Source: an uncultured Bacteroidales bacterium
GTDB taxonomy: Bacteria; Bacteroidota; Bacteroidia; Bacteroidales; P3
Direction of reading: 5' to 3'
Length of the DNA stretch: 29,159 nucleotides
Assembly: GCA_937884485.1 (NCBI GenBank)
Contig: CALGCG010000022.1
Coordinates: 1-29,159, forward strand
Part shown: piece after piece, positions 17,307 to 25,311 of the stretch
Layout of the letters: each line of letters opens with the position of its first letter
Numbering within the stretch: the first letter of the stretch is position 1
Notes under the pieces: model-generated
The model's input: only the letters and a program-made list of their open reading frames with translations
Told to the model about the DNA's origin: nothing
Databases searched by the model: none
Translations under genes and position numbers: made by a program

Positions 17307-17492
17307 ATGCCACATCCAAAACACAGATTCTCCCAGACCAGAACGGCCAAGAGAAGAACGCACGATGCGTTGGAGAGCGCTCAGCTGACCACTTGCAGCA
17401 ATTGCGGCGCACAAGTAATGTACCACCACGTTTGTCCCGAATGCGGATACTACAGAGGCAAGCTTGCCATCGAAAAGAACGCTGAGGAGTAA
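17307..17492 (+). CDS. rpmF: 50S ribosomal protein L32
   Basis: The 61-residue protein opens MPHPKHRFSQTRTAKRRTHD and has a four-cysteine zinc ribbon (C30-x2-C33, C43-x2-C46), the zinc-containing form of L32. It is cotranscribed with the YceD-family gene. The fatty acid genes plsX-fabH that often follow rpmF are absent; a strong terminator comes next. Confidence 0.97.
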   Translation: MPHPKHRFSQTRTAKRRTHDALESAQLTTCSNCGAQVMYHHVCPECGYYRGKLAIEKNAEE

Positions 17493-17512
17493 ACAAGCGG
17501 TTACATGAAACG

Positions 17513-17549
17513 AAAAAAGCGGACCATCCTTCGATGGTCCGCTTTTTTT
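17513..17549. terminator. Bidirectional intrinsic terminator after rpmF
   Basis: A perfect 10-bp stem GCGGACCATC / GATGGTCCGC (17519-17528, 17533-17542) closes a CTTC loop. Six A residues precede it and seven T residues follow, so it can end transcription of rpmF on the plus strand and of the Sel1-repeat gene on the minus strand. Confidence 0.92.
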
Positions 17550-17550
17550 G

Positions 17551-17623
17551 TTTCAGTTTTAGTTATTAGTTTTAGTGGTCAGCACTTGACGCAAATGCTA
17601 AAAACTAAAAACTAAAACTGAAA
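17551..17623. repeat. AT-rich inverted repeat between convergent genes
   Basis: The arms 17551-17575 and 17598-17623 are near-complementary. The left arm begins TTTCAGTTTTAGTTATTAG; the right arm ends ACTAAAACTGAAA. They are separated by 22 bases. Each arm contains repeats of the AGTTTTT/AAAAACT type. The hairpin lies between the rpmF terminator and the stop of the Sel1-repeat gene. It may be a second transcription barrier or a small dispersed repeat; function is unknown. Confidence 0.7.
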
Positions 17624-17629
17624 AAACAC

Positions 17630-20600
17630 CTACAACTCCCTCAGCGCCTGCTCGGCGGCCTCCATGCCGGCCTCGGCGGCAACGGAGAGCCAGCGTTTGG
17701 CTTCCTTCTTGTTCTTTTTCACACCCTCGCCGTTGGCGTAGAGCTGGCCGATGTAGTAGGCGCAGCGGACGTCGCCGGCTTCGGCGCCCTTGAGGAACCA
17801 TTGGGCGGCCTGCTCCATGTCCTCCTTCACATATACGCCCTCGACGTAGCACATGGCCACGAGGAAGATGCCGTAGGTGGACCCCTTGTCGGCAGCCTGC
17901 ATGTAGAGGTTGTAGGCCTTGCGGCTGTTGAGGATGACGCCCTCGCCCTGCTCGTAGCAGAGGCCGAGGCGACAGATGGCTTCGAGGTCGCCACGGTCGG
18001 CGGCCATCTGGTAGAGTTCGGCGGCGCGTTTCTTGTCCAGCGGCACCAGCTGGCCGCTCTGGTGGCTGCCGGCAAGGCGCTTCATGGCGGTGGTGGAGCC
18101 GACGGCGACGGCGCGGTTGTACCACTCGAGGGTCTTCACGGTGTCGCGCGGCACCAGTTCGCCGGCGGCGTAGTTGTTGCCGATTTCCATCATGGCGTCG
18201 GCGCAGCCCCTGGCGGCGGAGCTGTCGAGGTGCTGCAGGTAGAGGACGGTGTCGGCGTCGCAGCCCATGCCGTAGAGGCGTGCTTGCGAGAGGAAGTAGT
18301 AGCCCCTGCCCTCTTCGTCGAGCGGTGCCACGTCGCTCAGCATCGAATAGCCCTTCGCGGGGTCGGCTTCGACTCCGGCACCGACCATCAGGGCCAGGCC
18401 GCATTGCACGTAGGCCTCAATGCTGCCGTTTCTGGCGGCGCTGGAGAGGTAGCTCCAGGCCTGGGGATAGGCTTCCTGCGACCACAGGTAGCGGCCCATC
18501 ATGTAGTCACCGCGGGGGTCGTTGCCCTTCGAGGCCTCGAAGTAGTAGGCCAGCGCGGTGTCGCCGCTGCGCTCGACGCCGGGCCAGCCGTAGTTGTAGT
18601 AGTCGCCGAGGACGGCCATGGAGCGGTAGGAGCCTGCTTTGATGGCGTCGCGGAAGTAGGGCAAGGCCAGGGCGGTGTCCTTTTGGACGCCGATGCCGCG
18701 GAGGTAGCTGTCGCCGACGTAGTAGAGTCCGGCGGCGTTGTCGTACTCAATGGCGGCGGCCATCTGGTAGAGCTCGAAGGCGCGGGCGGAGTCGGCCTTG
18801 ACGGTGGAGGTGCCGTTGCGATAGAAGTCGCCGAGGTAGGCGTAGCCGTCGCTGACGCCCGCCTCGCCGGCACGCTGGAAGTACTGCATGGCCATTGCCG
18901 TGTCGGGTTCGACACCACGGCCGTGCTCATAGGCTATGGCCAGCTGCATGAGGGAGAGGCCGTCGTTCTGGTCGGCCAGCTGGCGGAACCAGTAGAGGGC
19001 GCTGTCGAGGTTCTGCTCGCAGGCGATGCCCTGCTGGTAGCCGTATCCGAGGGCGTACATGCCGTCGCGGTTGCCGGCCTGCGCCGCACGCAGGAGGAGC
19101 CGGTGGCCGCGGGCGAGGGTGGCAGGCAGGGTGTCGAGCGAGCCGTTGACGCAGAGGCGACCCAGCTGGTAGTCGGCCTGCGGGTATTCGGCCTTCTCGT
19201 AGCATTGGGCGGCCTTGCGGAAGTTGGGTTCCTCGAGCGACTCATAGTAGGAGCCGAGGGTCAGCCAGCAGTCCGACGACCCTTTGCGGCCTCCTTCTTC
19301 GAGGTATTTGACAGCCTGTTTCTCGTTGCCGTCAATCTGGCGGGCCATGACCGAGAGGAAGACGTAGGCATCGTTATTGCCGTTGGCCACAGCCATTTCA
19401 AAGCATTGGCGGGCGATGTCGATGCTGTCCATGTCAAAATAGGTGCGGCCGGCAGCCACGCGCAGTTCCTCGTCGCCCCAGGCGGCACCCTGCAGGGCAT
19501 AGCGCAACGCCACCGGCATGTCGATGGCGATGGCCTCGGCGGCCATGGTGGCCAGGTGCCCGGCGGCACGGGGGCTCTCCAGCTCGTATGCCATGCGGGC
19601 ATAGTATTCCACGCTGTCGGCGTTGCCGATGATTTGGAAGTAGCGGCACATATTGTCGATGGACGACACATCCTTCTTGCGCACACCCCGCAGCCAATAG
19701 CGGTAGGCCATGGCGGTGTCCACAGGGGTGAACTCGCCGGCGATGTAGGAGTAGGCGATGAAGTCGTAGTTGTCATATCCCGGTTCGTCGCCCACCTCTT
19801 CCAACAGGCGCAGGGCCATGGCCTTGTCGTGGAGGGTGGTGTCGGCGGCATAGGCCAGAACGCGGGCCTCATAGATCTTGAACAAGGCGTCGCCATGATA
19901 CTTTTCTTTCAGCCTGCGGAATTCCGCCAGGGCGGCCCGTTCGTCCTGCGGCATGCCCCAGCCGTTGCCCTGGTAGCGGGCAAGGCCGAGGGCAGAGAAG
20001 GGCTCACCGTATGAAGCACCCTTGCGGAGCATCTTCAAGGCGCTCTTGTCATCGCCCATCAAATGATAGTATTCGGCCATCAGGGTGTATTGGGAGCTGT
20101 GGCAGGTGCCGCCCTTCACCTTCTTCAGGCATTGGAAAGCCTGCTGCACATCGTGCGGATAGGCCGTACTGCCATATAAAAGAAGGCGTCCCTTGAGGGT
20201 CAGGGCCTCTTCGCATCCCATGGCGATGGCCTTCTCGTTCAGTTCCTTGAAACGTTTCAAGTCTTTCTGCACACCTATGCCGTGCTGATAGCAGACGCCC
20301 AGGCGGTAGGTGCCGTAGGGCGAGCCGGCGTCGGCCGCGGCCTTGGACAGGCGGTAGCACTCCGTGCTGTCGTTCCCGAGGGAGGAATAGTAGAGCGTAA
20401 GGCGTGCAAGGTCGCCCTTGGCGTCCATGTTGCCGGCGGCATCGGCGCGGCGGTAGAGTTCCAGGGACTTCGCCGTGTCTACAGGCAGGCCGTAGCCCGC
20501 CTCATAGTGTGCTGCCAGCTCGCGCATGGCCTCGGTGTCGCCCTTGGCGACCTTCTTTTGCAGCTTCTCCACCTGCTGTCCGAAGCATGCCAGCGGGGCA

Positions 20601-20632
20601 AAAAGCATCAAAGCAATCAGCAATCTCTTCAT
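17630..20632 (-). CDS. Large Sel1-like repeat (SLR/TPR) secreted protein
   Basis: The 1000-residue protein has a signal peptide (MKRLLIALMLFAPLACFG, then QQ) and is otherwise made of Sel1-like helical repeats. At least 14 clear units show the A-x-x-x-L-G-x-x-Y-x-x-G-x-G-V-x-x-D pattern, for example YRLGVCYQHGIGVQKD, YVGDSYLRGIGVQKDTALAL, LGLCYEQGEGV and IGQLYANGEGVKKN; the repeats fill nearly the whole chain. Many units contain a D-T-A/V-x-x-L variant after the turn. Such solenoids scaffold protein-protein contacts, often in the periplasm. No enzymatic or membrane domain is visible. The size is large for the family. It stands alone: the neighbours are a terminator on one side and the small-RNA candidate on the other. 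I could not find a consensus promoter box right upstream of it. Confidence 0.93.
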   Translation of the reverse strand: MKRLLIALMLFAPLACFGQQVEKLQKKVAKGDTEAMRELAAHYEAGYGLPVDTAKSLELYRRADAAGNMDAKGDLARLTLYYSSLGNDSTECYRLSKAAADAGSPYGTYRLGVCYQHGIGVQKDLKRFKELNEKAIAMGCEEALTLKGRLLLYGSTAYPHDVQQAFQCLKKVKGGTCHSSQYTLMAEYYHLMGDDKSALKMLRKGASYGEPFSALGLARYQGNGWGMPQDERAALAEFRRLKEKYHGDALFKIYEARVLAYAADTTLHDKAMALRLLEEVGDEPGYDNYDFIAYSYIAGEFTPVDTAMAYRYWLRGVRKKDVSSIDNMCRYFQIIGNADSVEYYARMAYELESPRAAGHLATMAAEAIAIDMPVALRYALQGAAWGDEELRVAAGRTYFDMDSIDIARQCFEMAVANGNNDAYVFLSVMARQIDGNEKQAVKYLEEGGRKGSSDCWLTLGSYYESLEEPNFRKAAQCYEKAEYPQADYQLGRLCVNGSLDTLPATLARGHRLLLRAAQAGNRDGMYALGYGYQQGIACEQNLDSALYWFRQLADQNDGLSLMQLAIAYEHGRGVEPDTAMAMQYFQRAGEAGVSDGYAYLGDFYRNGTSTVKADSARAFELYQMAAAIEYDNAAGLYYVGDSYLRGIGVQKDTALALPYFRDAIKAGSYRSMAVLGDYYNYGWPGVERSGDTALAYYFEASKGNDPRGDYMMGRYLWSQEAYPQAWSYLSSAARNGSIEAYVQCGLALMVGAGVEADPAKGYSMLSDVAPLDEEGRGYYFLSQARLYGMGCDADTVLYLQHLDSSAARGCADAMMEIGNNYAAGELVPRDTVKTLEWYNRAVAVGSTTAMKRLAGSHQSGQLVPLDKKRAAELYQMAADRGDLEAICRLGLCYEQGEGVILNSRKAYNLYMQAADKGSTYGIFLVAMCYVEGVYVKEDMEQAAQWFLKGAEAGDVRCAYYIGQLYANGEGVKKNKKEAKRWLSVAAEAGMEAAEQALREL

Positions 20633-20701
20633 AATATATTCGTTTTTAGTTATTTGCCAATATCACCACTTTTGGTTAGTGTCCATTTTCAAGAATGGTT
20701 G

Positions 20702-20709
20702 TATCTTTG
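20702..20709 (+). promoter_or_regulatory. Plus-strand promoter -7 box in an intergenic region
   Basis: TATCTTTG matches TAnnTTTG. No ideal -33 box is seen; the nearest TTTG at 20671-20674 is 27 bases away. No plus-strand protein gene follows, but a terminator lies about 70 bases downstream, which suggests a small RNA. Confidence 0.55.
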
Positions 20710-20715
20710 CATCCG

Positions 20716-20813
20716 AAATGGAACAGAAAATTCTTCTTTAGCGTCATCATCCATTTTGTGTTTTAGGATTAATAACATGGAGGTCGCCCTAAGCCAGCGG
20801 CCTCTTTGTTTTT
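20716..20813 (+). ncRNA. Candidate small RNA, about 100 nt
   Basis: A transcript starting about seven bases past the -7 box would run to the T-rich tail at 20805-20813. The region lies between the start of the Sel1-repeat gene and the end of menG, and contains no sizeable open frame (only a seven-codon ATG...TAG at 20718-20741). I do not recognise an RNA family from sequence. It might instead be a leader RNA, but no plus-strand gene follows. Confidence 0.4.
20780..20813 (+). terminator. Intrinsic terminator of the candidate small RNA
   Basis: GAGGTCGC (20780-20787) pairs with GCGGCCTC (20797-20804) with one G-U pair across a nine-base loop, followed by TTTGTTTTT. The T-tract is only on the plus strand, so it acts in that direction and not for menG. 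Confidence 0.7.
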
Positions 20814-20894
20814 CCCTATTTTCCCAAAGTATCATACTATATATATATAACATGAAAATCGCCAAAGTACTACAAGGGGTGTCTGTTTTTAACA

Positions 20895-21557
20895 CTATTT
20901 AACTAAAATATACAGCCTGCACACCCCGAAGGTCAGCTTCTGCTGCTCCACCGTCCGTCCGCCGGCGGCCTTCAGTTTGTCCACCATGGCCGCGCCCTTG
21001 GGGAAGCGCTCGATGCTGGACGGGAGGTAGGTATAGGCCTCGCGGTTGCCCGCTATGCGGCTGCCCAGCCAGGGGATGATGCGGCGGGTGTAGATGTTGT
21101 AGAAGAAGCGGATGAAGGGGTTGTCGGGCGTGGCCAGTTCCAGTATGGCCATCCGTCCGCCGGGTTTCAACACGCGCACCATCTCGCCGAGACCCTGCTC
21201 CAGGTGCACGAAGTTGCGCACCCCGAAGGCGCAGGTGACGGCGTCGAAGCTGGCGTCGTCGAAGGGCAGATGCTCGGCGTCGGCCACTTGGTACGCAGGC
21301 TGCCAGCCTGCGGTCTTTCTCTTGGCCACGGCCATCATTTCCTCGCTGAGGTCCACGCCCGTGACGTCGGCGCCCTGCTTCAGCAGTTCCAGCGCCATGT
21401 CGCCCGTGCCGCAGGCCACGTCGAGGGCGCGGGGTGCGGAGTGTCGCAGGATGGCAGCCCGCACCCCGATTTTGCGCCAACGGCAATCCAGCCCGAGGGT
21501 CATCAGACGGTTCATGCGGTCGTAGTCGCGGGCTATCTTGTCGAAATCGTATGCCAT
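20895..21557 (-). CDS. menG: Demethylmenaquinone methyltransferase
   Basis: The enzyme (MenG/UbiE family) methylates demethylmenaquinone with S-adenosylmethionine in the last step of menaquinone synthesis. The 220 residues open MAYDFDKIARDYDRMNRLMT, typical of the family. They contain the SAM-binding motif LDVACGTGD (45-53), VTGVDLSEEMM, the post-I region AEHLPFDDASFDAVTCAFGV and a late GGRMAILELATP strand. The frame continues upstream into menA, but ATG 21557 gives the family start and lies two bases after the menA stop. It is the last gene of aspS-menA-menG. Confidence 0.95.
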   Translation of the reverse strand: MAYDFDKIARDYDRMNRLMTLGLDCRWRKIGVRAAILRHSAPRALDVACGTGDMALELLKQGADVTGVDLSEEMMAVAKRKTAGWQPAYQVADAEHLPFDDASFDAVTCAFGVRNFVHLEQGLGEMVRVLKPGGRMAILELATPDNPFIRFFYNIYTRRIIPWLGSRIAGNREAYTYLPSSIERFPKGAAMVDKLKAAGGRTVEQQKLTFGVCRLYILVK

Positions 21558-21559
21558 AA

Positions 21560-22495
21560 TCAACCGTATTTTGCCCTCAGTTCCAACTCGATGACCCACA
21601 CGATGGTATACAAGAGCGACAGCAGGAATGTACCGATCACCAACAGCGGCAGCATCTTGTCCAGTTGCCGGCCCCTGCGATGCCATACGCCGTAGAGGTG
21701 CAGCGCAAACAGTGGCACCAGCAGCAGGCACCACAGGTTGCACACCACAAAGGCCGCCACTCCCAGCACCACCAGGACGGTCTGGTACCACCGGGCGCGA
21801 CGCTCGCCGATGCGCAACGGGATGGTCTTGCGGATGCCCTCGTCGCTATGCATATCGCGGATGTTGTTGACATTCAGCACAGCCACGCTTAGCAATCCCA
21901 TGCCCACAGCGGGCAGCAGCAGCCAAGGCACGAGGTCTATGGTGTGCGCCACCACGAAGTAGCTGCCCAGCACACTCACCAGGCCGAAGAAGATGAACAC
22001 AAAGACATCGCCAAGGCCCCGGTATCCGTAGGGTTTCTTGCCGAGGGTGTAGTGCGTGGCCGCCCAGATGGCTGCGGCGCCAAGCAGAAGGACGCCTATG
22101 GCTTGGAGCGCCGGCGTCGCGCCGGCACCTGTCGTCCCATCGGCACTTGCCGCCAAGATGCCGGCGCTCCATGAGACCAGCACCATGGCCAAACCACACA
22201 GGGCACACACCACCACCGTTCCGTTGATGGCGCGCCACATCTGCTTCACGCTGAGGCCGCCGTCGGCCATACTGTAGTTGGGGCCTTCCCTACCCTCGCC
22301 GTCCACGCCGCTCAGGTGGTCGCCCATCTCGTTGCTAAGGTTGCTCAGCACCTGCAGGGCGCAAGCCGTGAGCATCGTCAACACAACCGTCCAGCCGTTG
22401 CCGTATGTGGCCCATGCCAAAAGGCCACCGCACATTACCCCAGCCAAAGAAAGGGGCAATGTGCGGAGGCGCATAGAGTGTATCAAAGCTTTCAT
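21560..22495 (-). CDS. menA: 1,4-dihydroxy-2-naphthoate polyprenyltransferase
   Basis: MenA attaches the polyprenyl tail to 1,4-dihydroxy-2-naphthoate in the inner membrane, giving demethylmenaquinone, the substrate of menG just downstream. The 311 residues form about eight to nine hydrophobic helices. The UbiA-family Asp-rich motifs are N55-EMG-D59-HLSGV-D65 and N211-IRD-MHS-D218, which bind the diphosphate through magnesium. A short Gly/Ala/Thr-rich insert (~118-128) lies in a loop. The start is one base after the aspS stop, so the genes are cotranscribed and probably coupled. Confidence 0.95.
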   Translation of the reverse strand: MKALIHSMRLRTLPLSLAGVMCGGLLAWATYGNGWTVVLTMLTACALQVLSNLSNEMGDHLSGVDGEGREGPNYSMADGGLSVKQMWRAINGTVVVCALCGLAMVLVSWSAGILAASADGTTGAGATPALQAIGVLLLGAAAIWAATHYTLGKKPYGYRGLGDVFVFIFFGLVSVLGSYFVVAHTIDLVPWLLLPAVGMGLLSVAVLNVNNIRDMHSDEGIRKTIPLRIGERRARWYQTVLVVLGVAAFVVCNLWCLLLVPLFALHLYGVWHRRGRQLDKMLPLLVIGTFLLSLLYTIVWVIELELRAKYG

Positions 22496-22496
22496 A

Positions 22497-24254
22497 TCAG
22501 CCCTTTAGGTCAACCTTTATCTGCAACTCGTCGAGCTGCTCCTGGGCGATGGGGCTGGGGCTGCCGCTCATCACGTCGCGGCCGGCGTTGTTCTTCGGGA
22601 AAGCGATGAAGTCGCGGATGGAGTCGGCGCCGGCGAAGATGCTGCACAGGCGGTCGAAGCCGAAGGCCAAACCGGCGTGTGGCGGAGCACCATAGGTGAA
22701 GGCGTCCATCAGGAAACCGAACTGGGCGGCGGCGCTCTCGTCGGTGAAGCCCAAGGTGTGGAACATCTTGTTCTGCAGCGTGCGGTCGTGGATACGGATG
22801 CTGCCGCCGCCCACCTCGGTGCCGTTCATGACGATGTCGTAGGCGTTGGCGCGGATGTCGCCCCACTTCGACGGGTCGTCCAGCAGGGCCTCGTCCTCGG
22901 GCTTGGGAGCCGTGAAGGGGTGGTGCATGGCGTAGAAGCGCTGTGTTTCCTCGTCCCACTCCAGCAGGGGGAAGTCGATCACCCACAGGGGGGCGAACTT
23001 CTGCGGGTCGCGCAGGCCCAGCTGCGTGCCCATCTCCAGGCGCAGGGCGCAGAGCTGCACCCTCGTTTTCATGGCGGGGCCGCAGAGAATCAGCATCAGG
23101 TCGCCGGGCTTGGCGCCCATCTTGTCGGCAACGGCCTTCAGGGCCTCGGCATCGTAGAACTTGTCCACCGAGCTCTTGAACGAGCCGTCGGCGTTGTATT
23201 TGACGTACACCATGCCGCCGGCACCCACCTGCGGACGCTTCACAAAGTCGGTCAGCGCGTCGAGCTGCTTGCGCGTATATTCAGCGCAGCCTTCAGCCAC
23301 GATGCCGACCACCAGCTCGGCGTTGTCGAAGAGGCCGAAGCCGTGACCTTTGACCACGTCGGTCACCTCCTTGAACTCCATGCCGAAGCGCAGGTCGGGC
23401 TTGTCGCTGCCGTAGAGGCGCATGGCGTCGTGCCAGGTCATGCGGGGGAACTGGCCGAACTCGATGCCCTTCATCTCCTTGAAGAGGTGCTTGGCCAGGC
23501 CTTCGAACATGTTCAGCACATCCTCCTGGTGCACGAAGCTCATCTCGCAGTCGATCTGCGTGAACTCCGGCTGGCGGTCGGCGCGCAGGTCCTCGTCGCG
23601 GAAGCAACGCACAATCTGGAAGTAGCGGTCCATGCCCGCCACCATCAGCAGCTGCTTGTACTGCTGCGGGCTCTGCGGCAGGGCGTAGAACTCGCCGGGA
23701 TTCATACGGCTGGGCACCACGAAGTCGCGGGCACCCTCGGGCGTGCTCTTGATGAGCATGGGGGTCTCAATCTCCAGGAAGTCTCTATCCGACAGGTAGT
23801 TTCTCACCAGCATGGCCATGCGGTGGCGCATCTCGAGGTTCTTGCGAACGGGGTTGCGGCGGATGTCGAGGTAGCGGTATTTCATGCGCAGGTCGTCGCC
23901 GCCGTCGCTCTGGTCCTCGATGGTGAAGGGGGGCGTCTTGGCCTCGTTGAGGACATTCAGCTCCGTGACCTCGATCTCAATCTCTCCCGTGGGAATCTTC
24001 GTGTTCTTCGAGCTGCGCTCGATGACTTTGCCGGTAACCTGAAGCACATATTCGCGCCCCAGCTTGCGGGCCTTCTCGCAGAGGTCGGCATTGGTCTCCA
24101 TGTTGAAGGCCAACTGCGTGATGCCGTAGCGGTCGCGCAGGTCGATAAAAGTCATGCCGCCGAAGTCGCGGCTACGCTGCAGCCACCCGCAAAGGGTGAC
24201 AGTCTGTCCCAGATTGGCAAGTCTCAGCTCGCCACAAGTATTTGTTCTATACAT
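22497..24254 (-). CDS. aspS: Aspartate--tRNA ligase
   Basis: AspRS is a class II synthetase. The 585-residue protein starts with the OB-fold anticodon-binding domain (CGWLQRSRDFGGMTFIDLRD), followed by the catalytic core with flexible loop, QSPQ (194-197) and motif 2 FRDEDLRADRQPEFTQID (218-235). The bacterial GAD insert covers roughly 290-420, and motif 3 lies in GLAFGFDRL near the end. The frame is open 26 codons further upstream, but the promoter and the family N-terminus support ATG 24254 (MYRTNTCGEL). It heads the aspS-menA-menG operon. I cannot tell from sequence alone whether it is discriminating. Confidence 0.97.
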   Translation of the reverse strand: MYRTNTCGELRLANLGQTVTLCGWLQRSRDFGGMTFIDLRDRYGITQLAFNMETNADLCEKARKLGREYVLQVTGKVIERSSKNTKIPTGEIEIEVTELNVLNEAKTPPFTIEDQSDGGDDLRMKYRYLDIRRNPVRKNLEMRHRMAMLVRNYLSDRDFLEIETPMLIKSTPEGARDFVVPSRMNPGEFYALPQSPQQYKQLLMVAGMDRYFQIVRCFRDEDLRADRQPEFTQIDCEMSFVHQEDVLNMFEGLAKHLFKEMKGIEFGQFPRMTWHDAMRLYGSDKPDLRFGMEFKEVTDVVKGHGFGLFDNAELVVGIVAEGCAEYTRKQLDALTDFVKRPQVGAGGMVYVKYNADGSFKSSVDKFYDAEALKAVADKMGAKPGDLMLILCGPAMKTRVQLCALRLEMGTQLGLRDPQKFAPLWVIDFPLLEWDEETQRFYAMHHPFTAPKPEDEALLDDPSKWGDIRANAYDIVMNGTEVGGGSIRIHDRTLQNKMFHTLGFTDESAAAQFGFLMDAFTYGAPPHAGLAFGFDRLCSIFAGADSIRDFIAFPKNNAGRDVMSGSPSPIAQEQLDELQIKVDLKG

Positions 24255-24289
24255 ATCTATATTGTTTCCTTTCTTTTCTGTACAATTTG

Positions 24290-24320
24290 CAAAAATACAC
24301 AAACTTCTGCAAAGAGCAAA
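24290..24320 (-). promoter_or_regulatory. aspS-menA-menG promoter
   Basis: Minus strand TTTG (24320-24317), 19 bases, then TATTTTTG (24297-24290) match the Bacteroidota consensus exactly, 35 bases before ATG 24254. This excludes the earlier in-frame start at 24332. Confidence 0.85.
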
Positions 24321-24321
24321 A

Positions 24322-25311
24322 TTATTTTGCACACACCAGCTTCAGCAGCAGCGGCAGGTGGTCGCTCAGGCCGCCTTCGTACAGGGGTCCACGGTGCGTG
24401 CGCTTGGGGCGCTGGCCCGTCTGGCCATTGTCCTCGGTCAGCAGGTGGTCGAACTTCAGCAGCTTCAGCTTCTTCACCTCCCACGGGGCGTCGGCCAACA
24501 GGAACACCTGGTCGATGTATCGCCATTCGCCCTGGTACTTGTGGCTGCCCCAGTCGTTCGGCAACCGGTGGATGAGGTTGCGTATGCCGTCGGCGTTGAC
24601 GCTGTCGTCGCCGAAGCCCATGCCGTCGGCCACGGCCGGCTCGTCGGCGGTGGTGTTCATGTCGCCCACGGCGACAACGGCAGCCTCCGGATGTTTCTTC
24701 TTCAGGTCGAGCATCAGCGTCCGCAGCGTCTGCGCTATCTCCAGCCGACGCGCGTCGGCCTCCTCGCCGCCCCTCTTCGACGGCCAATGGTTCACCAGCA
24801 CACACAGTGTGTCGCCCTCGGCCGTGACGCCCTCCACCACGAGGATGTCCCTCGTGTAGAAGCCGTCGGCGCTGTCGCTCACATGCACAGGGTGCGAGGC
24901 GGTAACCGTGAAGCGGTCCGAACGGTAGATGAGGGCCACGTCGATGCCACGACGGTCGGGCGAATCGTAGTGCACGTAGCGGTAGTGGGCCTTGGCCAAC
25001 GGCGTCCCCTGGCACAATTCCCTCAGCACGTACTTGTTCTCCACTTCGCCCAGACCCACCACGTCCGGCAGGTCCATCATCACCAGCGTCTTGTACAAGC
25101 CGTTCACCTTGTTTGACAGCCGGCGCCGCGTCCAGTGCTTCTCGCCCTCGGGCGTGAACTCGTCGTCGTTGGTCTTCGGGTCGTCGCGCGTATCAAAGAG
25201 GTTCTCCACGTTCCACCATCCAATGGTGTACGTGGAGAACCGTGGTCGTGTTTCTTGCGATTGTACGGTAGCCGTCAGCATCAGTAGCAATACTAAGGCC
25301 GTGCGCTTCAT
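24322..25311 (-). CDS. Secreted endonuclease/exonuclease/phosphatase (EEP) family protein
   Basis: The 329-residue protein has a signal peptide (MKRTALVLLLMLTATVQS, then QE) and the complete metal-dependent EEP active site: N34 and E36 in WWNVENLFD, E89 in GLGEVEN, D124 (RGIDVALIYR), H175 in NHWPSKRGG, D217 and N219 in VGDMN, and S316-D317-H318-LP at the C-terminus. EEP enzymes hydrolyse phosphodiester bonds in nucleic acids, phospholipids or sugar phosphates, so it is probably a periplasmic or outer-surface nuclease or phosphodiesterase; the substrate cannot be deduced. Its start overlaps the stop of the EF-hand membrane protein gene by four bases (ATGA), indicating translational coupling. 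The aspS promoter begins right after its stop. Confidence 0.92.
   Translation of the reverse strand: MKRTALVLLLMLTATVQSQETRPRFSTYTIGWWNVENLFDTRDDPKTNDDEFTPEGEKHWTRRRLSNKVNGLYKTLVMMDLPDVVGLGEVENKYVLRELCQGTPLAKAHYRYVHYDSPDRRGIDVALIYRSDRFTVTASHPVHVSDSADGFYTRDILVVEGVTAEGDTLCVLVNHWPSKRGGEEADARRLEIAQTLRTLMLDLKKKHPEAAVVAVGDMNTTADEPAVADGMGFGDDSVNADGIRNLIHRLPNDWGSHKYQGEWRYIDQVFLLADAPWEVKKLKLLKFDHLLTEDNGQTGQRPKRTHRGPLYEGGLSDHLPLLLKLVCAK

Noticed and set aside
17551..17623. AT-rich inverted repeat as an insertion-sequence remnant or CRISPR
   Set aside because: Only one inverted pair, no target duplication, no transposase, and no regularly spaced direct repeats.
17801..20014. Plus-strand open frame of 737 codons
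   Set aside because: Antisense shadow of the Sel1-repeat gene; repeats in it only mirror the repeats of the real gene.
21558..21791. Upstream extension of the menG frame
   Set aside because: Lies inside menA in another frame; the methyltransferase family begins at MAYDFDKIARDY.
24255..24332. Upstream start for aspS
   Set aside because: It lies upstream of the -33/-7 promoter boxes, and the added residues are not part of the family.
22677..24575. Plus-strand open frame of 632 codons
   Set aside because: Antisense to aspS, which is unmistakable.
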